DNA of 64,000 bases. Source: Halothiobacillus sp. Its GTDB lineage: Bacteria > Pseudomonadota > Gammaproteobacteria > Halothiobacillales > Halothiobacillaceae. Each line of letters begins with the position of its first letter. Position 1 is the stretch's first letter. Both the position numbers and the translations under genes were made by a program. The stretch spans positions 1-64,000 of the forward strand of contig JAGDVP010000022.1 in assembly GCA_023255735.1 (NCBI GenBank). The letters run 5' to 3'. The notes under the pieces were generated by a model. It saw nothing but the letters and a program-made list of their open reading frames with translations. It made no database searches and was not told the origin of the DNA. Of the stretch, positions 1 to 8,798 are shown piece after piece.

Positions 1-38
1 TTAGATTACGAGAAAATTCCACTTCTGAATACCGCTAG

Positions 39-194
39 TTTTCGGGGGGATTACCACACCAATCGCTGGGCTATATCACACCCGATCAGGTCTACCGAAC
101 AGCGAGTGGCGGCGGCGCAAAAATTTCGGATAAGTACGGTGAGCAGAAAAAAACTGACGCAGAAAAAAATGCGGAAACAAAAGCAGAATCATAA
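39..194 (+). pseudogene. IS3-family transposase (OrfB) C-terminal remnant
   Basis: In frame 3 an open stretch follows an in-frame stop at 36-38 and ends with TAA at 192-194. It reads like the extreme C-terminus of IS3-group integrase-type transposases: a 'HQSLGYITPDQVYRTASGGG' segment, then a charged Lys/Glu/Ala tail. No start and no catalytic DDE core are present, so this is only a tail fragment. A GGGGTCCACC stretch at 269-278 resembles the terminal repeat of some IS3 elements and may mark the old right end. The fragment sits about 130 bp from a complete IS5-family element. Family assignment rests on remembered motif similarity. Confidence 0.6.
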
Positions 195-319
195 AAACGG
201 GGCAGCGCCGTTCCGCTGCATATGAAAGGTTACCCTCTTAAACTCAATGCATTATTGTCTTAACTAAGGGGGTCCACCATAACCATCTGAGCGTGGCCAC
301 CACCCATCGAGAAGGACTA

Positions 320-338
320 AGAAGCTGTTTTGAAATAG
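320..338. repeat. Left terminal inverted repeat of the IS5-family element
   Basis: AGAAGCTGTTTTGAAATAG pairs with the reverse complement of 1151-1169, with one mismatch. The flanking TAA at 318-320 is repeated at 1169-1171. Confidence 0.85.
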
Positions 339-339
339 C

Positions 340-1104
340 TCAGCACAATTTGCCAAGCATTATTTTTATCATGGCAAGCCGCACGACATTTTCAGCCGTG
401 CCAGTCAAAATCTCGTAATCTTTGGATAGGCGACGAAAGTTGCCTATCCATGCAAACGTCCTTTCTACCTCCCATCGCTTAGGCAGAATGGCAAAACCAT
501 CCTTGATTTTGGTCGAGATATGACATGCTAATTTCAGCCGACTTTCCACAAAATTCACCGTCGTACCCCGATACCCCGCATCGGCTGAAAAAGCCTGAAT
601 GCGCGGAAATTTCTCCACGACTCGCGCCAACACCGCTGGCGCAGCTTTTGTATCGTGCGTATTGGCCGCATGCACTGAAACATGCAACAAATCTCCAAGT
701 ATATCAACGACATGGTGGCGTTTACGACCCTTGAGCTTCTTGCCGCCATCGATGCCAATCTCTTCGCTCGCATAGATCGTCTTGACGCTTTGCGAGTCAA
801 TAATGCCGTAGCTCGGACTCGCTTTTCTGCCCAGCCGCACGCGACGTTTGCGGTTCAATTCGTCCAGCACTTTCTCCCAAACACCATTTAAATTCCAGCG
901 TCGAAAATAGCCATAGACCGTTTGCCACGCTGGGAAATGCCTCGGCAACATTCGCCACTGACAGCCCGAACGAACCAGATAAAAGATCACTTCTACGATG
1001 TGACGGCGAGCGTGAGAGGGCTTGCGTCCGCAGCGAGCACGATATGCGAAGAACCTTCTAATTTCTTTCCACTCACGTTTTGTCAAGTCGCTGTAGTAGC
1101 TCAT
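340..1104 (-). CDS. IS5-family DDE transposase
   Basis: Transposase of 254 aa that cuts and rejoins the ends of the surrounding element. The DDE triad can be placed at D103 (in 'IIDSQSVKT'), D175 (in 'SADAGYRG') and E214 (in 'WEVERTFAWIGNFRRL'). The R-F-x-W and K-D-Y-E context after the glutamate is the usual IS5 C-terminal signature. The N-terminal 90 residues match the DUF4096-type DNA-binding region with the 'GCQWRMLPRHFPAWQTVYGYFRRW' stretch. It is a single uninterrupted frame, so no programmed frameshift is needed. Length is normal for the IS1031/IS427 groups, and the protein looks intact and probably active. The IS5 subgroup is less certain than the family. Confidence 0.9.
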   Translation of the reverse strand: MSYYSDLTKREWKEIRRFFAYRARCGRKPSHARRHIVEVIFYLVRSGCQWRMLPRHFPAWQTVYGYFRRWNLNGVWEKVLDELNRKRRVRLGRKASPSYGIIDSQSVKTIYASEEIGIDGGKKLKGRKRHHVVDILGDLLHVSVHAANTHDTKAAPAVLARVVEKFPRIQAFSADAGYRGTTVNFVESRLKLACHISTKIKDGFAILPKRWEVERTFAWIGNFRRLSKDYEILTGTAENVVRLAMIKIMLGKLC

Positions 1105-1150
1105 TACACGGATTTTCTGAATATTTCGGAGCTTGATTTTCTCAGAAAAT

Positions 1151-1169
1151 CTATTTCAAAACGGCTTCT
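1151..1169. repeat. Right terminal inverted repeat of the IS5-family element
   Basis: CTATTTCAAAACGGCTTCT is the inverted partner of 320-338 (18 of 19 positions). The adjoining TAA at 1169-1171 completes the target duplication. Confidence 0.85.
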
Positions 1170-1171
1170 AA

Positions 1172-1200
1172 AAAGCCCGCCATTTGGCGGGCTTTTTTTT
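1172..1200 (-). terminator. Intrinsic terminator of the sigma-54 activator gene
   Basis: AAAGCCCGCC and GGCGGGCTTT pair around a short ATTT loop, with runs of A and T on the two sides. The hairpin can act in both directions. It lies about 15 bp past the stop of the minus-strand activator gene and directly beside the IS element. Confidence 0.8.
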
Positions 1201-1214
1201 GGCCGGGATTTCGC

Positions 1215-2177
1215 TTATTGAATTGAAAACTTTTTCAAACGATAGAGAAATGTGTCTCGCGATAAACGCAGCAACCGCGCTGCGCGGCTTTTGTTGCCCC
1301 CGGTGCGCGCCAGCGCTTGGCGGAGCAAATCCGATTCAATTGCTTCCAAATCCACCCCACTTTCGGGCAAATCAAAACGCGGGGTTTTCACTACTTCAAT
1401 TTCGGCCGCGCGCAATTCGTGCGGTAAGTTTTCGACGTCAACCGTGCGCCCGGCATTCAAAATAACCAAACGTTCAGCCAAGTTGCGCAATTCGCGCACA
1501 TTGCCCGGCCAAGGATGACGACGAATCACCCCCTGGGCATTGGCGGTTAACCTCGGCAAATGCACATCATATTGCGCTGCAAAATCGGCCATAAATCGAG
1601 CCAACAACCAATCAATATCCCCTTGGCGCGCACGCAATGGCGGTAATTCAATCGGCACGACTTGCAAGCGATAAAACAGATCAGCCCGGAATTGCCCCGT
1701 GGTAACTAACTGCGCCAAATCCCGATGCGTTGCCGCCACCAAGCGCACATTGACTCGATGCGTTTGCGTATCGCCAAGGCTTAGAACCTCACCAGTTTCT
1801 AAAAATCGTAGCAACTTAGCCTGCACTGCAAGGCTTAATTCGGCAATTTCATCGAGAAATAAGGTGCCGCCATCGGCTGCGCGAATCATGCCGTCATAAT
1901 CGCTCTGTGCGCTCGTAAAAGCGCCGCGCTTATGGCCGAACAACTGAGATTCGGCTAATGATTCTGAAAATGTAGCACAATTAACCGCAACATAAGGTGC
2001 CGCATGACGCCGAGAACCCATGTGTAGCGCACGGGCAATAAGCTCTTTGCCGGTACCCGATTCACCGAGAATTAAGGTTGTCGCTTCGGTGGCTGCCACA
2101 ATTTGCACGCTGCGCAATACCGATTCAAATATCGGCGACTGTGTCCAAATTTGAGAAAAAATTGCGGGCTGTGACAT
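1215..2177 (-). CDS. Sigma-54-dependent transcriptional activator, no receiver domain
   Basis: AAA+ activator of sigma-54 RNA polymerase, about 320 aa. After a short N-terminus comes the ATPase with Walker A 'GESGTGKE' (residues 38-45), Walker B 'GGTLFLDEI', and sensor and arginine-finger regions ('FRADLFYRL'). A C-terminal Fis-type helix-turn-helix follows ('GGNKSRAARLLRLSRDTF'). No receiver, GAF or PAS domain precedes the ATPase, so control must come from a partner protein or from expression level, as with PspF. The sigma-54-contacting loop reads GAFTSA (residues 85-90) instead of GAFTGA. The ATG at 2177 with AGAGAAG upstream is preferred over the in-frame TTG at 2198. Its targets cannot be told from the neighbours. 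Confidence 0.85.
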   Translation of the reverse strand: MSQPAIFSQIWTQSPIFESVLRSVQIVAATEATTLILGESGTGKELIARALHMGSRRHAAPYVAVNCATFSESLAESQLFGHKRGAFTSAQSDYDGMIRAADGGTLFLDEIAELSLAVQAKLLRFLETGEVLSLGDTQTHRVNVRLVAATHRDLAQLVTTGQFRADLFYRLQVVPIELPPLRARQGDIDWLLARFMADFAAQYDVHLPRLTANAQGVIRRHPWPGNVRELRNLAERLVILNAGRTVDVENLPHELRAAEIEVVKTPRFDLPESGVDLEAIESDLLRQALARTGGNKSRAARLLRLSRDTFLYRLKKFSIQ

Positions 2178-2260
2178 AGGACACTTCTCTGACAACAAAT
2201 GTTAGCAAAAGTATAATACGGCATGGGTTAATTGCCACATAAAAACCTTCTATCGCTAGA

Positions 2261-2800
2261 TTAATGAACCAAACTTTTTAGCGCCGCAATGATTTGCTTG
2301 CTGTGGTCTTTGGGATCAACATCGGTATAAGTCGCCGCTAGGCGACCTTGCGGATCAATAATAAACGTGTGTCGTTTGGCAAATTTCAGCCAGCCAAATA
2401 TCGAAAAAAGCGAATCGTACTCGGCGGCAACTTTGCCGTCCTCATCGGCGAGCAAGGTGTAGGGCAAATGATATTTTTTGGCGAAACGCTCGTGACTAGC
2501 AATGCTGTCCTCGCTGATACCGATCACGGTAACACCCAACCCTTGGATGGTGGCGATGTCATCGCGAAATTGACAAGCCTCGGTTGTGCAGCCTGGGGTT
2601 TCATCTTTGGGGTAAAAATACACAACCAGCCATTTACCTCGATAATCCGCCAGTGAATGCAGCTTGCCCGCTTGATCAGGCAAGTTGAACGCGGGGGCAA
2701 GATCACCCACGTGGAGCTCTGCCGCCTGAGCATTCGCGCCAAAAAATAATCCCAACATCAATAACCCCGCAAGATAAAGGGGACGAACCGGATTTGCCAT
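2261..2800 (-). CDS. Exported Bcp/PrxQ-type peroxiredoxin
   Basis: Thioredoxin-fold thiol peroxidase of about 179 aa that reduces hydroperoxides. An N-terminal hydrophobic stretch ending 'ANAQA' is a signal peptide, so unlike cytoplasmic E. coli Bcp this enzyme should act in the periplasm. The motif 'TPGCTTEACQFRD' holds the peroxidatic cysteine C71 and the resolving cysteine C76, the CxxxxC spacing typical of PrxQ/Bcp. A later arginine and 'HTFIIDPQG' strand complete the fold. I chose the ATG at 2800; an in-frame GTG at 2809 adds three residues. Its electron donor is not evident nearby. Confidence 0.88.
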   Translation of the reverse strand: MANPVRPLYLAGLLMLGLFFGANAQAAELHVGDLAPAFNLPDQAGKLHSLADYRGKWLVVYFYPKDETPGCTTEACQFRDDIATIQGLGVTVIGISEDSIASHERFAKKYHLPYTLLADEDGKVAAEYDSLFSIFGWLKFAKRHTFIIDPQGRLAATYTDVDPKDHSKQIIAALKSLVH

Positions 2801-2926
2801 TAGAAACACCCGTTAATTATTAGCCCACATCGCTACCTTCGACTATAGATTAGAAGGCCGCTTTTTTGCGCATCAATGGCATAATTCATAACGCATTTAT
2901 GAATTTATTTTTCAAGGAGTCGGAAT

Positions 2927-3328
2927 ATGTCACTCATTAGTGAGTTCAAAGAGTTTGCAATGAAGGGCAATGTGATCGATATGGCGGTCGGCGTTATTAT
3001 CGGTGTGGCATTTGGCAAGGTGATTTCATCGGCTGTAGCCGACATCATTATGCCCCCATTAGGCTTACTCATTGGCGGGATTGATTTCAGCCATTTAAGC
3101 ATTGTGCTGCAAGCGGCGCACGATAAAGTACCTGAAGTGGCCATTCGATATGGCTTATTTATTCAAACCGCACTGGATTTTACGATTGTTGCTTTTGCCA
3201 TTTTTATGGCGCTTAAAGTCATAAACAAGCTCAAAAAACCCGCCGCAGCGCCAGAGCCAGAACCCGCAGCGCCGCCGGCTGATATCCAGCTTTTAACTGA
3301 AATCCGAGATTTACTCAAACAAAAGTAA
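2927..3328 (+). CDS. mscL: Large-conductance mechanosensitive channel
   Basis: Pentameric inner-membrane pressure valve that opens under hypo-osmotic shock. At 133 aa it is close to the 136 aa of E. coli MscL. The N-terminal amphipathic helix is followed by TM1 ('[22 protein letters not shown]', glycine- and alanine-rich pore lining), a periplasmic loop, TM2 ('[19 protein letters not shown]') and a cytoplasmic helix after an Ala/Pro/Glu linker. An AAGGAG ribosome site lies 7-8 bases before the ATG. It is a single gene, convergent with the aldo/keto reductase gene. Confidence 0.97.
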   Translation: MSLISEFKEFAMKGNVIDMAVGVIIGVAFGKVISSAVADIIMPPLGLLIGGIDFSHLSIVLQAAHDKVPEVAIRYGLFIQTALDFTIVAFAIFMALKVINKLKKPAAAPEPEPAAPPADIQLLTEIRDLLKQK

Positions 3329-3367
3329 CCTGCTTCTGCCTAAAAACTAAGGTTGAATACCGCGTAG

Positions 3368-4405
3368 TTACGGCGCGGGATTAGGCAGGCGTTGATCAAT
3401 CGCATCAATTTCTGCCAAAATTTCAGCGCTTAAGGTCACCTCAGCCGCGCCGATATTTTCGGCTAACTGTGCTATCTGCGTAGCACCAATAATAACCGAG
3501 GTGGTGAACGATTGATTCATAGCAAACGCAATCGCCATCTGCGCGGGCGACAACCCATGACGTTCGGCTAAATCCACATACGCCTGCGCCGCCGCTGGCA
3601 CATTAGGCTTGGCATACCGCTGACCAAACCCGGCAAACTCGGTAATGCGCCCCGCCGCCTTGGGATCGCGCTGATATTTTCCCGTTAGCCAACCAAAAGC
3701 CAGCGGGCTGTAGGCCAGCAAACCAATGCCCGTTTGCGCGCTGACTTCCGCCAACCCGCCGGTCTCAAAAGTTCGGTTCATTAAATGGTAGGCGTTTTGC
3801 ACGCTGGCGACGCGCGGCAAATTAAAATCTCGGGCAGCTTGTTCAAACGCCATAACGCCATAGGGCGTTTCGTTCGATAAACCAATCGCCCGCACTTTAC
3901 CTGCTTGAACTAAATTCGATAATGCCCGCAATTGCACCTCGATCGATTCCGCTGCGCGCAGATTCGCCGCATCAAAGTAGCGCTCACCGAACATGGGCAC
4001 ATAACGTTCAGGCCAGTGAATTTGGTAGAGATCGATATAATCAGTTCGAAGCCGCATTAAGCTCGATTCGATAGCGGTTTGAATTTGCTGCGCGTTAATG
4101 TGTGGCCCGCCCCGAATCCATTTCATGCCGCGCGAAGGGCCGGCAATTTTGGTGGCCACCACCACAGAATCACGCGCGCGCTTGGCCAGCCAAGTACCCA
4201 CGATTTCTTCGGTGCGACCCTGCGTTTCCGCCCTAGGCGGTACGGGATACATTTCTGCCGTATCGATAAAATTGATGCCTTGGCTCACCGCAAAATCGAG
4301 TTGTGCATGCCCCTCAATTTCAGAATTTTGCTGCCCGAATGTCATTGTGCCTAAACACAATGCGCTCACTTTGATGCCTGAATGCCCTAATTGACGCTCT
4401 TCCAC
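3368..4405 (-). CDS. tas: NADP(H)-dependent aldo/keto reductase, Tas-like
   Basis: Soluble TIM-barrel oxidoreductase of 345 aa, matching E. coli Tas (346 aa) along its length. Shared blocks include 'LCLGTMTFGQQNSE', 'FIDTAEMYPVPPR.ETQG.TE' and 'DLYQIHWPERY'. The AKR tetrad is recognisable: D in 'FIDTAE', Y in 'EMYPV', K in 'VATKIAGP' and H in 'YQIHW'. The start is GTG at 4405, set by a strong GGAGGAG eight bases upstream. The physiological substrate of Tas is not firmly known. It is a stand-alone gene, divergent from the unknown gene at 4.6 kb. Confidence 0.9.
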   Translation of the reverse strand: MEERQLGHSGIKVSALCLGTMTFGQQNSEIEGHAQLDFAVSQGINFIDTAEMYPVPPRAETQGRTEEIVGTWLAKRARDSVVVATKIAGPSRGMKWIRGGPHINAQQIQTAIESSLMRLRTDYIDLYQIHWPERYVPMFGERYFDAANLRAAESIEVQLRALSNLVQAGKVRAIGLSNETPYGVMAFEQAARDFNLPRVASVQNAYHLMNRTFETGGLAEVSAQTGIGLLAYSPLAFGWLTGKYQRDPKAAGRITEFAGFGQRYAKPNVPAAAQAYVDLAERHGLSPAQMAIAFAMNQSFTTSVIIGATQIAQLAENIGAAEVTLSAEILAEIDAIDQRLPNPAP

Positions 4406-4593
4406 CGCAAAGCTCCTCCGACAATACGCTTTTAACCGGCCAATTGGCCATAAAACGCCTGCAAATAGGCTAACATTCCCGCCGTTGACGGCAGCTCGGT
4501 TGGTTCCGAACTTGGCCGAAAACTCATTAACCTGCTAACAATAGCATAGGCAAACTTTTAATGGATCGTTTGCCCTATTTGAGAACTGACATC

Positions 4594-5127
4594 ATGCAAC
4601 AACCTGCCAGCCAAATATGTGCCGCCCACATTGAACTGATTACGGCCGTAGCCGATAGCCGGCGTGCCGGACACCTGTACCCAGCAGCGCAATCCCAAAT
4701 TGAGCAGTATCAAAACACGGGTTGGGTACAACTGGCTCATACGCTCACCGCATGGATGAATGGCGCGGAGCCAGATTTAGCGCGCCTTGATGCGGAAGAT
4801 CAGCAAATTATTTTGGGTATCGAATACGCCACAACCGAGCCCAATTGGCTCGAAACTTTAAGCGATCAGGCGCAAACCGAAGCCGCCCAATCCCTTGCTC
4901 AAATGATTTACGCCGCCACTTGGGGCGATTACGATGCGCTTGAGTTGCTTTCAAGCATGCGCGAAGCCGCTGAAGATGCCGGTGTTTATCAATCGGCGGC
5001 ACATGCGTTTGTCGCCATGGTGGAAGGGGAGCGAGATAACGAAAAACTCCACCAACAATACCCAAAAGCAGAACAAAGCCTAATCAATGCCGTGCTTAAT
5101 TGCTTAATCGAAAAAGAACAAGACTGA
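4594..5127 (+). CDS. Hypothetical protein, acidic and soluble
   Basis: No family recognised. The product is about 177 aa, acidic, almost entirely helical in character, with no signal peptide or membrane segment. The middle is rich in Gln/Ala/Glu ('AQTEAAQSLAQMIYAATWGDYDALELL'), suggesting an all-alpha bundle. Two starts are possible: ATG 4561, without a convincing ribosome site, and ATG 4594, preceded by GAGAA at a good distance; I prefer 4594. Coding character matches its neighbours and the frame is uninterrupted, so the gene is probably real. It converges on the hydroxylase gene with about 30 bp between stops. Confidence 0.6.
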   Translation: MQQPASQICAAHIELITAVADSRRAGHLYPAAQSQIEQYQNTGWVQLAHTLTAWMNGAEPDLARLDAEDQQIILGIEYATTEPNWLETLSDQAQTEAAQSLAQMIYAATWGDYDALELLSSMREAAEDAGVYQSAAHAFVAMVEGERDNEKLHQQYPKAEQSLINAVLNCLIEKEQD

Positions 5128-5159
5128 GTTGCGTGGCAAAAGCCACCGCAACTGGCTGA

Positions 5160-5708
5160 TTATTTATCGCGGTACGTGCCAAATACGCGATCCCAAAAGA
5201 GCGTAATGACCCCATAATTTGATTCATCAAACGTGTGGTGGTGAATCGCGTGCATTCGCTTAAGCCGCCGAAACCACGGCATGCTTGAGCGCCAATGATG
5301 TTCGGCATGATGCAACCAAGTGTAAATGCCATAACCCAGCAGCAACCCCACACTAAACCCGGATCCCAGCCACAAACCCACAAGCCAATAGGCGGGAAGA
5401 AAAATCAATAAGGCCACCAAGGTAAGGCTCACCCAAGTGGGGGTACCCACCGCTAAATCGGGTGCTTCGTGATGCGCTTGATGCCATTCCTTAAAAGGGG
5501 ATAAATGATGCAAAACAAACCGATGCAAACCGTATTCGAGCAAAGTCCAGCCGATAAATCCCAGCACCACAGCGGCCAGAACGCCCCAACCCGTGCCCAG
5601 CGGGCAAGCCCACCACAATGCGCCAACTGCAAGGATGGGGATAACCAAAAAAACAGCCAAATCAATTTTATAGGCTGTTTTACTAAATTCAAGTTTCAAA
5701 ATGCTCAT
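5160..5708 (-). CDS. Membrane fatty acid hydroxylase / sterol desaturase family protein
   Basis: Integral-membrane di-iron oxygenase of 182 aa in the fatty acid hydroxylase superfamily. The histidine boxes 'HRFVLHH', 'HQAHH', 'HHAEHH' and 'HAIHHH' should bind two irons. Four hydrophobic spans are visible, around residues 18-35, 38-58, 93-112 and 115-135. The substrate (fatty acyl, lipid or carotenoid) cannot be read from sequence, and no lipid genes adjoin. ATG 5708 is preceded by AAAGGAGTGAT, a good ribosome site. Confidence 0.85.
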   Translation of the reverse strand: MSILKLEFSKTAYKIDLAVFLVIPILAVGALWWACPLGTGWGVLAAVVLGFIGWTLLEYGLHRFVLHHLSPFKEWHQAHHEAPDLAVGTPTWVSLTLVALLIFLPAYWLVGLWLGSGFSVGLLLGYGIYTWLHHAEHHWRSSMPWFRRLKRMHAIHHHTFDESNYGVITLFWDRVFGTYRDK

Positions 5709-6036
5709 ATCACTCCTTTAACCCAACACCACAACTATCGGCGCATAGCCGCGCTGGTATCGCAACTCATGCCTGTGAAATCCATCATGGGGTGAAATTT
5801 CCCACGTATGCTCATAATAACTCTGCATCATACGTTAATTTGAATAATTTTATCTATTTTATACTAACATAAATATAATTTATAACAATGTGCGTTCAGC
5901 CAACTCGCGCCCATCACAAAACGCCCCCTTTTCGTTCGGCGCGTAAGCGGGTGGCTTAAAAATAGCCTATGATTGCGCTTATTTTGCGTATTAATTAAAA
6001 ATATATCGCAATAGAATTTATTCCAGAGGAAGTACA
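5709..6036. other. Intergenic region upstream of the efflux operon
   Basis: About 330 bp without a gene. It is AT-rich, especially 5840-5885 and 5980-6015, and must hold the divergent promoters of the membrane hydroxylase and the efflux operon. I see no -35/-10 pair I would defend and no clear operator. The ribosome site GAGGAAG at 6024-6030 serves the next gene. Confidence 0.5.
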
Positions 6037-7512
6037 TTGTCTTTAAAAATCTTATTGGGCGTGGGAGCACTCTGTGTATCGGCAAGCTTAATTTTGGCGG
6101 GCTGCACGACAGTCGGCCCTAATTATCAGGCGCCATCGGTGCCTGTGCCGTCCGATTGGCAATCAATCCAGCCTGCCGCCGCGCCGCCCGCAACCCAGCC
6201 TAATCATGATCTGCGGCTTGCCCAGTGGTGGCAGGTTTTTGATGACCCCCAACTCACCCGGCTCATTGACAAGGCGCTGGCTAATAATAAAGACGTTAAA
6301 CAAGCCGAAGGCCGCGTGCGAGAAGCTCAGGCGCGTCGAGCCATAGCCGAGGCCAATCAATACCCAAGTTTAGGCACGAAAGCCGGCGCAAACCGTAATG
6401 GCAGCAGCAGCGAAGCGGGTTTAGGGCTTACCAACAATGTATTTTCTTCAGGCTTTGATGCCAGCTGGGAGGCGGATTTATTCGGCGGTAAACGCCGTGC
6501 CCTTGAAGCTGCCGACGCGCAAACCCAAGCCTCTGAAGCGGATTTGGCCGATGTGCAAGTAACCCTTACTGCTGAAGTTGGGCTCAATTACCTCAATCTT
6601 CGTGCGTATGAAACAAGGCTTGCGGTGGCGCAAAGCAATCTTAAAATTCAGGTGGATACCCGCGATATAGCCAATTGGCGGCACCTGGCAGGGCTGACCA
6701 CCCAGCTTGATGTTGACCAAGCAACCACCACGCTTGAGCAAACCCGCGCGCAAATTCCGCCCCTTGAAACACTCATTGCGCAAACCAAGAACCAAATCGC
6801 TGTTTTACTGGGGCTTAATCCCGAGCAAGGTCCCGCCTTGACTCCCTCGCCCATCCCGCACGCCAACGCGGCAATTGCATTGGGGTTTCCGGCGGAATTA
6901 TTACGCCGTAGACCCGATATTCGTCGTGCTGAACGCCAGCTGGCCGCACAAACTGCCCAAATCGGCGTGGCTACGGCGGCGCAATACCCTAATTTTTCAC
7001 TCAGCGGCAGCTTAGGCTTAGCGGCCATGGCGGCTGGCAATTTATTCACCGCCGGCGCCAAAACTTTTGCACTCGGCAGCAATGCCACTTGGACTGCCTT
7101 TGATGCAGGGCGCATTCGGCAAAATATTTTGGTTCAAAGCGCCCTCCAAGAGCAGGCGTTAGGTCGCTATGAGGCCACAGTGCTCACCGCATTTTTACAG
7201 GTAGAAAACACCTTAACGGCCTATGCCCGCGAACAAGAGCGCCAAGTGGCCTTAAAGCGTGCCGTAGCGGCCGCGCAAAATGCAGAAGTTTTGGCGCGCA
7301 ATCAATATGCGGCAGGTTTAGTGAGCTTTCAAACCGTGCTCGATACCCAGAAAAGTTTGCTGACCTTGCAAGATCAACAGGTGATCAGCGAGGCGGCCGT
7401 CAGCACCGATCTTGTTCAACTTTATAAAGCCCTCGGAGGCGGCTTTGCGGCTAAATCCCCAGCGACGCCTTCTTCACCGGCACCATCCGAATTGGAGCAC
7501 TCAATCCTATGA
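6037..7512 (+). CDS. Outer-membrane efflux lipoprotein, NodT/OprM family
   Basis: TolC-like outer-membrane channel of 491 aa that lets a tripartite pump expel its substrate across the outer membrane. The N-terminus is a lipoprotein signal with lipobox 'LAGC' (C23). 'TTVGPNYQAPSVPVP' after it is the family hallmark. Two OEP repeats follow, each with long alpha-helical hairpins ('KQAEGRVREAQARRAIAEANQYPSL'; 'RRRPDIRRAERQLAAQTAQIGVATAAQYPNFSL'). The start appears to be TTG at 6037, five bases after GAGGAAG; no suitable ATG exists. Its stop overlaps the adaptor gene's ATG (ATGA), so translation is coupled through the operon. Confidence 0.92.
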   Translation: MSLKILLGVGALCVSASLILAGCTTVGPNYQAPSVPVPSDWQSIQPAAAPPATQPNHDLRLAQWWQVFDDPQLTRLIDKALANNKDVKQAEGRVREAQARRAIAEANQYPSLGTKAGANRNGSSSEAGLGLTNNVFSSGFDASWEADLFGGKRRALEAADAQTQASEADLADVQVTLTAEVGLNYLNLRAYETRLAVAQSNLKIQVDTRDIANWRHLAGLTTQLDVDQATTTLEQTRAQIPPLETLIAQTKNQIAVLLGLNPEQGPALTPSPIPHANAAIALGFPAELLRRRPDIRRAERQLAAQTAQIGVATAAQYPNFSLSGSLGLAAMAAGNLFTAGAKTFALGSNATWTAFDAGRIRQNILVQSALQEQALGRYEATVLTAFLQVENTLTAYAREQERQVALKRAVAAAQNAEVLARNQYAAGLVSFQTVLDTQKSLLTLQDQQVISEAAVSTDLVQLYKALGGGFAAKSPATPSSPAPSELEHSIL

Positions 7513-8798
7513 CCGCCACACCCGACCATCGTCCAGATTTAGCCCCAGCGCCCCAGGTGTCGCCACCTGCATTTTTAAAAAAGTCCAAATCGAGCCGGCC
7601 ATTGGTGTGGCTCACGGTGCTTTTGATCATCGCGGGGCTGATTTTTAGCTATATCCAAGTTAAAAATCAGAGCAATCAGCCGCCAACGTATCTTACCCAG
7701 CCCGCCACACGGGGCGATTTGACGGTGACCGTGTCCGCAACGGGCACGCTGGCACCGACCAATCAGGTGGATGTGGGGATTGAGGTTTCCGGCACGGTTA
7801 AAGAGGTGCTCGTCGATTTCAACGATAAAGTCACCGTCGGTGAACCACTCGCGCGCATCGACCCCACCAAGCTTGAAGCGCAATTACGCCAAACAACTGC
7901 CGCCCTCACGGCGGCCAAAGCGAAAGTATTACAAATCCAATCCACGGTTTTGGAATCACAAAACCAGCTCGCAAGGTTAGAGGCGGTGCGCAAAATGAGT
8001 GGCGGCAAAGTGCCCTCCGTGCTGGAACTTGATGGCGCGCGCGCCAATGTGGCTCGGGCGCGCGCCGATTTGGCCAGCGCCCAAGCCAGTGTCGAGCAAA
8101 CGCAGGCATCACTAAATGCTAACCGCAACGATTTATCCAAAACCGTGGTGCGCTCGCCCATCAATGGCATCGTGCTCAATCGCAATGTGGAACCGGGGCA
8201 AACCATTGCCGCCACGTTCCAAGCGCCCGTTTTGTTTACCTTGGCGGAAAATTTGGCGCAGATGGAATTGCAGGTAGATGTCGATGAAGCCGATGTAGGC
8301 TTGGTGCACGAGGGGCAAATGGCGCATTTCAGCGTAGATGCCTACCCCGATCGGGTATTTGATGCCAAAGTCACCCAAGTACGTTTTGGCTCGCAAACAG
8401 TTTCGGGCGTTGTGACCTACAAAACTATTCTGAGCGTCGATAACCATGATTTATTGCTGCGCCCCGGTATGACCGCCACGGCACAAATTGTGGTTAGCCA
8501 GGATAAAAATGTATTGCTCGTACCCAATGCGGCATTGCGCTTTGCGCCCGCGCCGCAAACAGCGGCTAAAAGCAATGCGGGGTTTATCGCAAGCTTAATT
8601 CCCCGCCCGCCCAGTGCCAAAAAACCCGAGGCGCCGACGCCCGGCTCAGGGCAACACGTATGGGTTTTGCGCGATGGGCAGCCTGTGGCGGTGGCGGTAA
8701 CACCCCTACGCACCGATGGGCTGAACACCGCGGTTGAAAGCGATGTCATTACCCCGGGCACCGAGCTGATTGTTGATCGGGCAGAGCCTGCCAAATGA
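7509..8798 (+). CDS. macA: MacA-like periplasmic adaptor subunit
   Basis: HlyD/MFP-type adaptor of 429 aa linking the inner-membrane ABC transporter to the outer-membrane channel. One N-terminal transmembrane helix (about residues 34-56) anchors it. Then come the barrel-sandwich hybrid ('GTLAPTNQVDVGIEVSGTVKEVLVDFNDKV'), a long coiled-coil hairpin (about 115-205) and the returning lipoyl half ('SPINGIVLNRNVEPGQTIAA'), with beta-barrel and membrane-proximal domains at the C-terminus. A Pro/Ala/Lys insertion near residues 345-380 is longer than in E. coli MacA. Both ends overlap neighbours by ATGA. The substrate is unknown; MacAB homologues export macrolides, heme precursors or lipopeptides. 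Confidence 0.9.
   Translation: MTATPDHRPDLAPAPQVSPPAFLKKSKSSRPLVWLTVLLIIAGLIFSYIQVKNQSNQPPTYLTQPATRGDLTVTVSATGTLAPTNQVDVGIEVSGTVKEVLVDFNDKVTVGEPLARIDPTKLEAQLRQTTAALTAAKAKVLQIQSTVLESQNQLARLEAVRKMSGGKVPSVLELDGARANVARARADLASAQASVEQTQASLNANRNDLSKTVVRSPINGIVLNRNVEPGQTIAATFQAPVLFTLAENLAQMELQVDVDEADVGLVHEGQMAHFSVDAYPDRVFDAKVTQVRFGSQTVSGVVTYKTILSVDNHDLLLRPGMTATAQIVVSQDKNVLLVPNAALRFAPAPQTAAKSNAGFIASLIPRPPSAKKPEAPTPGSGQHVWVLRDGQPVAVAVTPLRTDGLNTAVESDVITPGTELIVDRAEPAK

Larger units (their letters stand above)
318..1171 (-). mobile_element. Complete IS5-family insertion sequence with TAA target duplication
   Basis: The element runs from 321 to 1168 (848 bp). Its left end at 320-338 and right end at 1151-1169 form an inverted repeat matching at 18 of 19 positions. 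The bases just outside, 318-320 and 1169-1171, are both TAA, a 3-bp target-site duplication as made by TNA-targeting IS5 members such as the IS1031 group. One intact transposase gene fills the element on the minus strand. Insertion was just beyond the terminator hairpin of the neighbouring sigma-54 activator gene, so no gene was interrupted. Confidence 0.88.

Noticed and set aside
2211-2219. TATAAT-like sequence near 2212 as a plus-strand promoter
   Set aside because: No plus-strand gene follows; on the minus strand it reads TATTAT but no matching -35 was seen.
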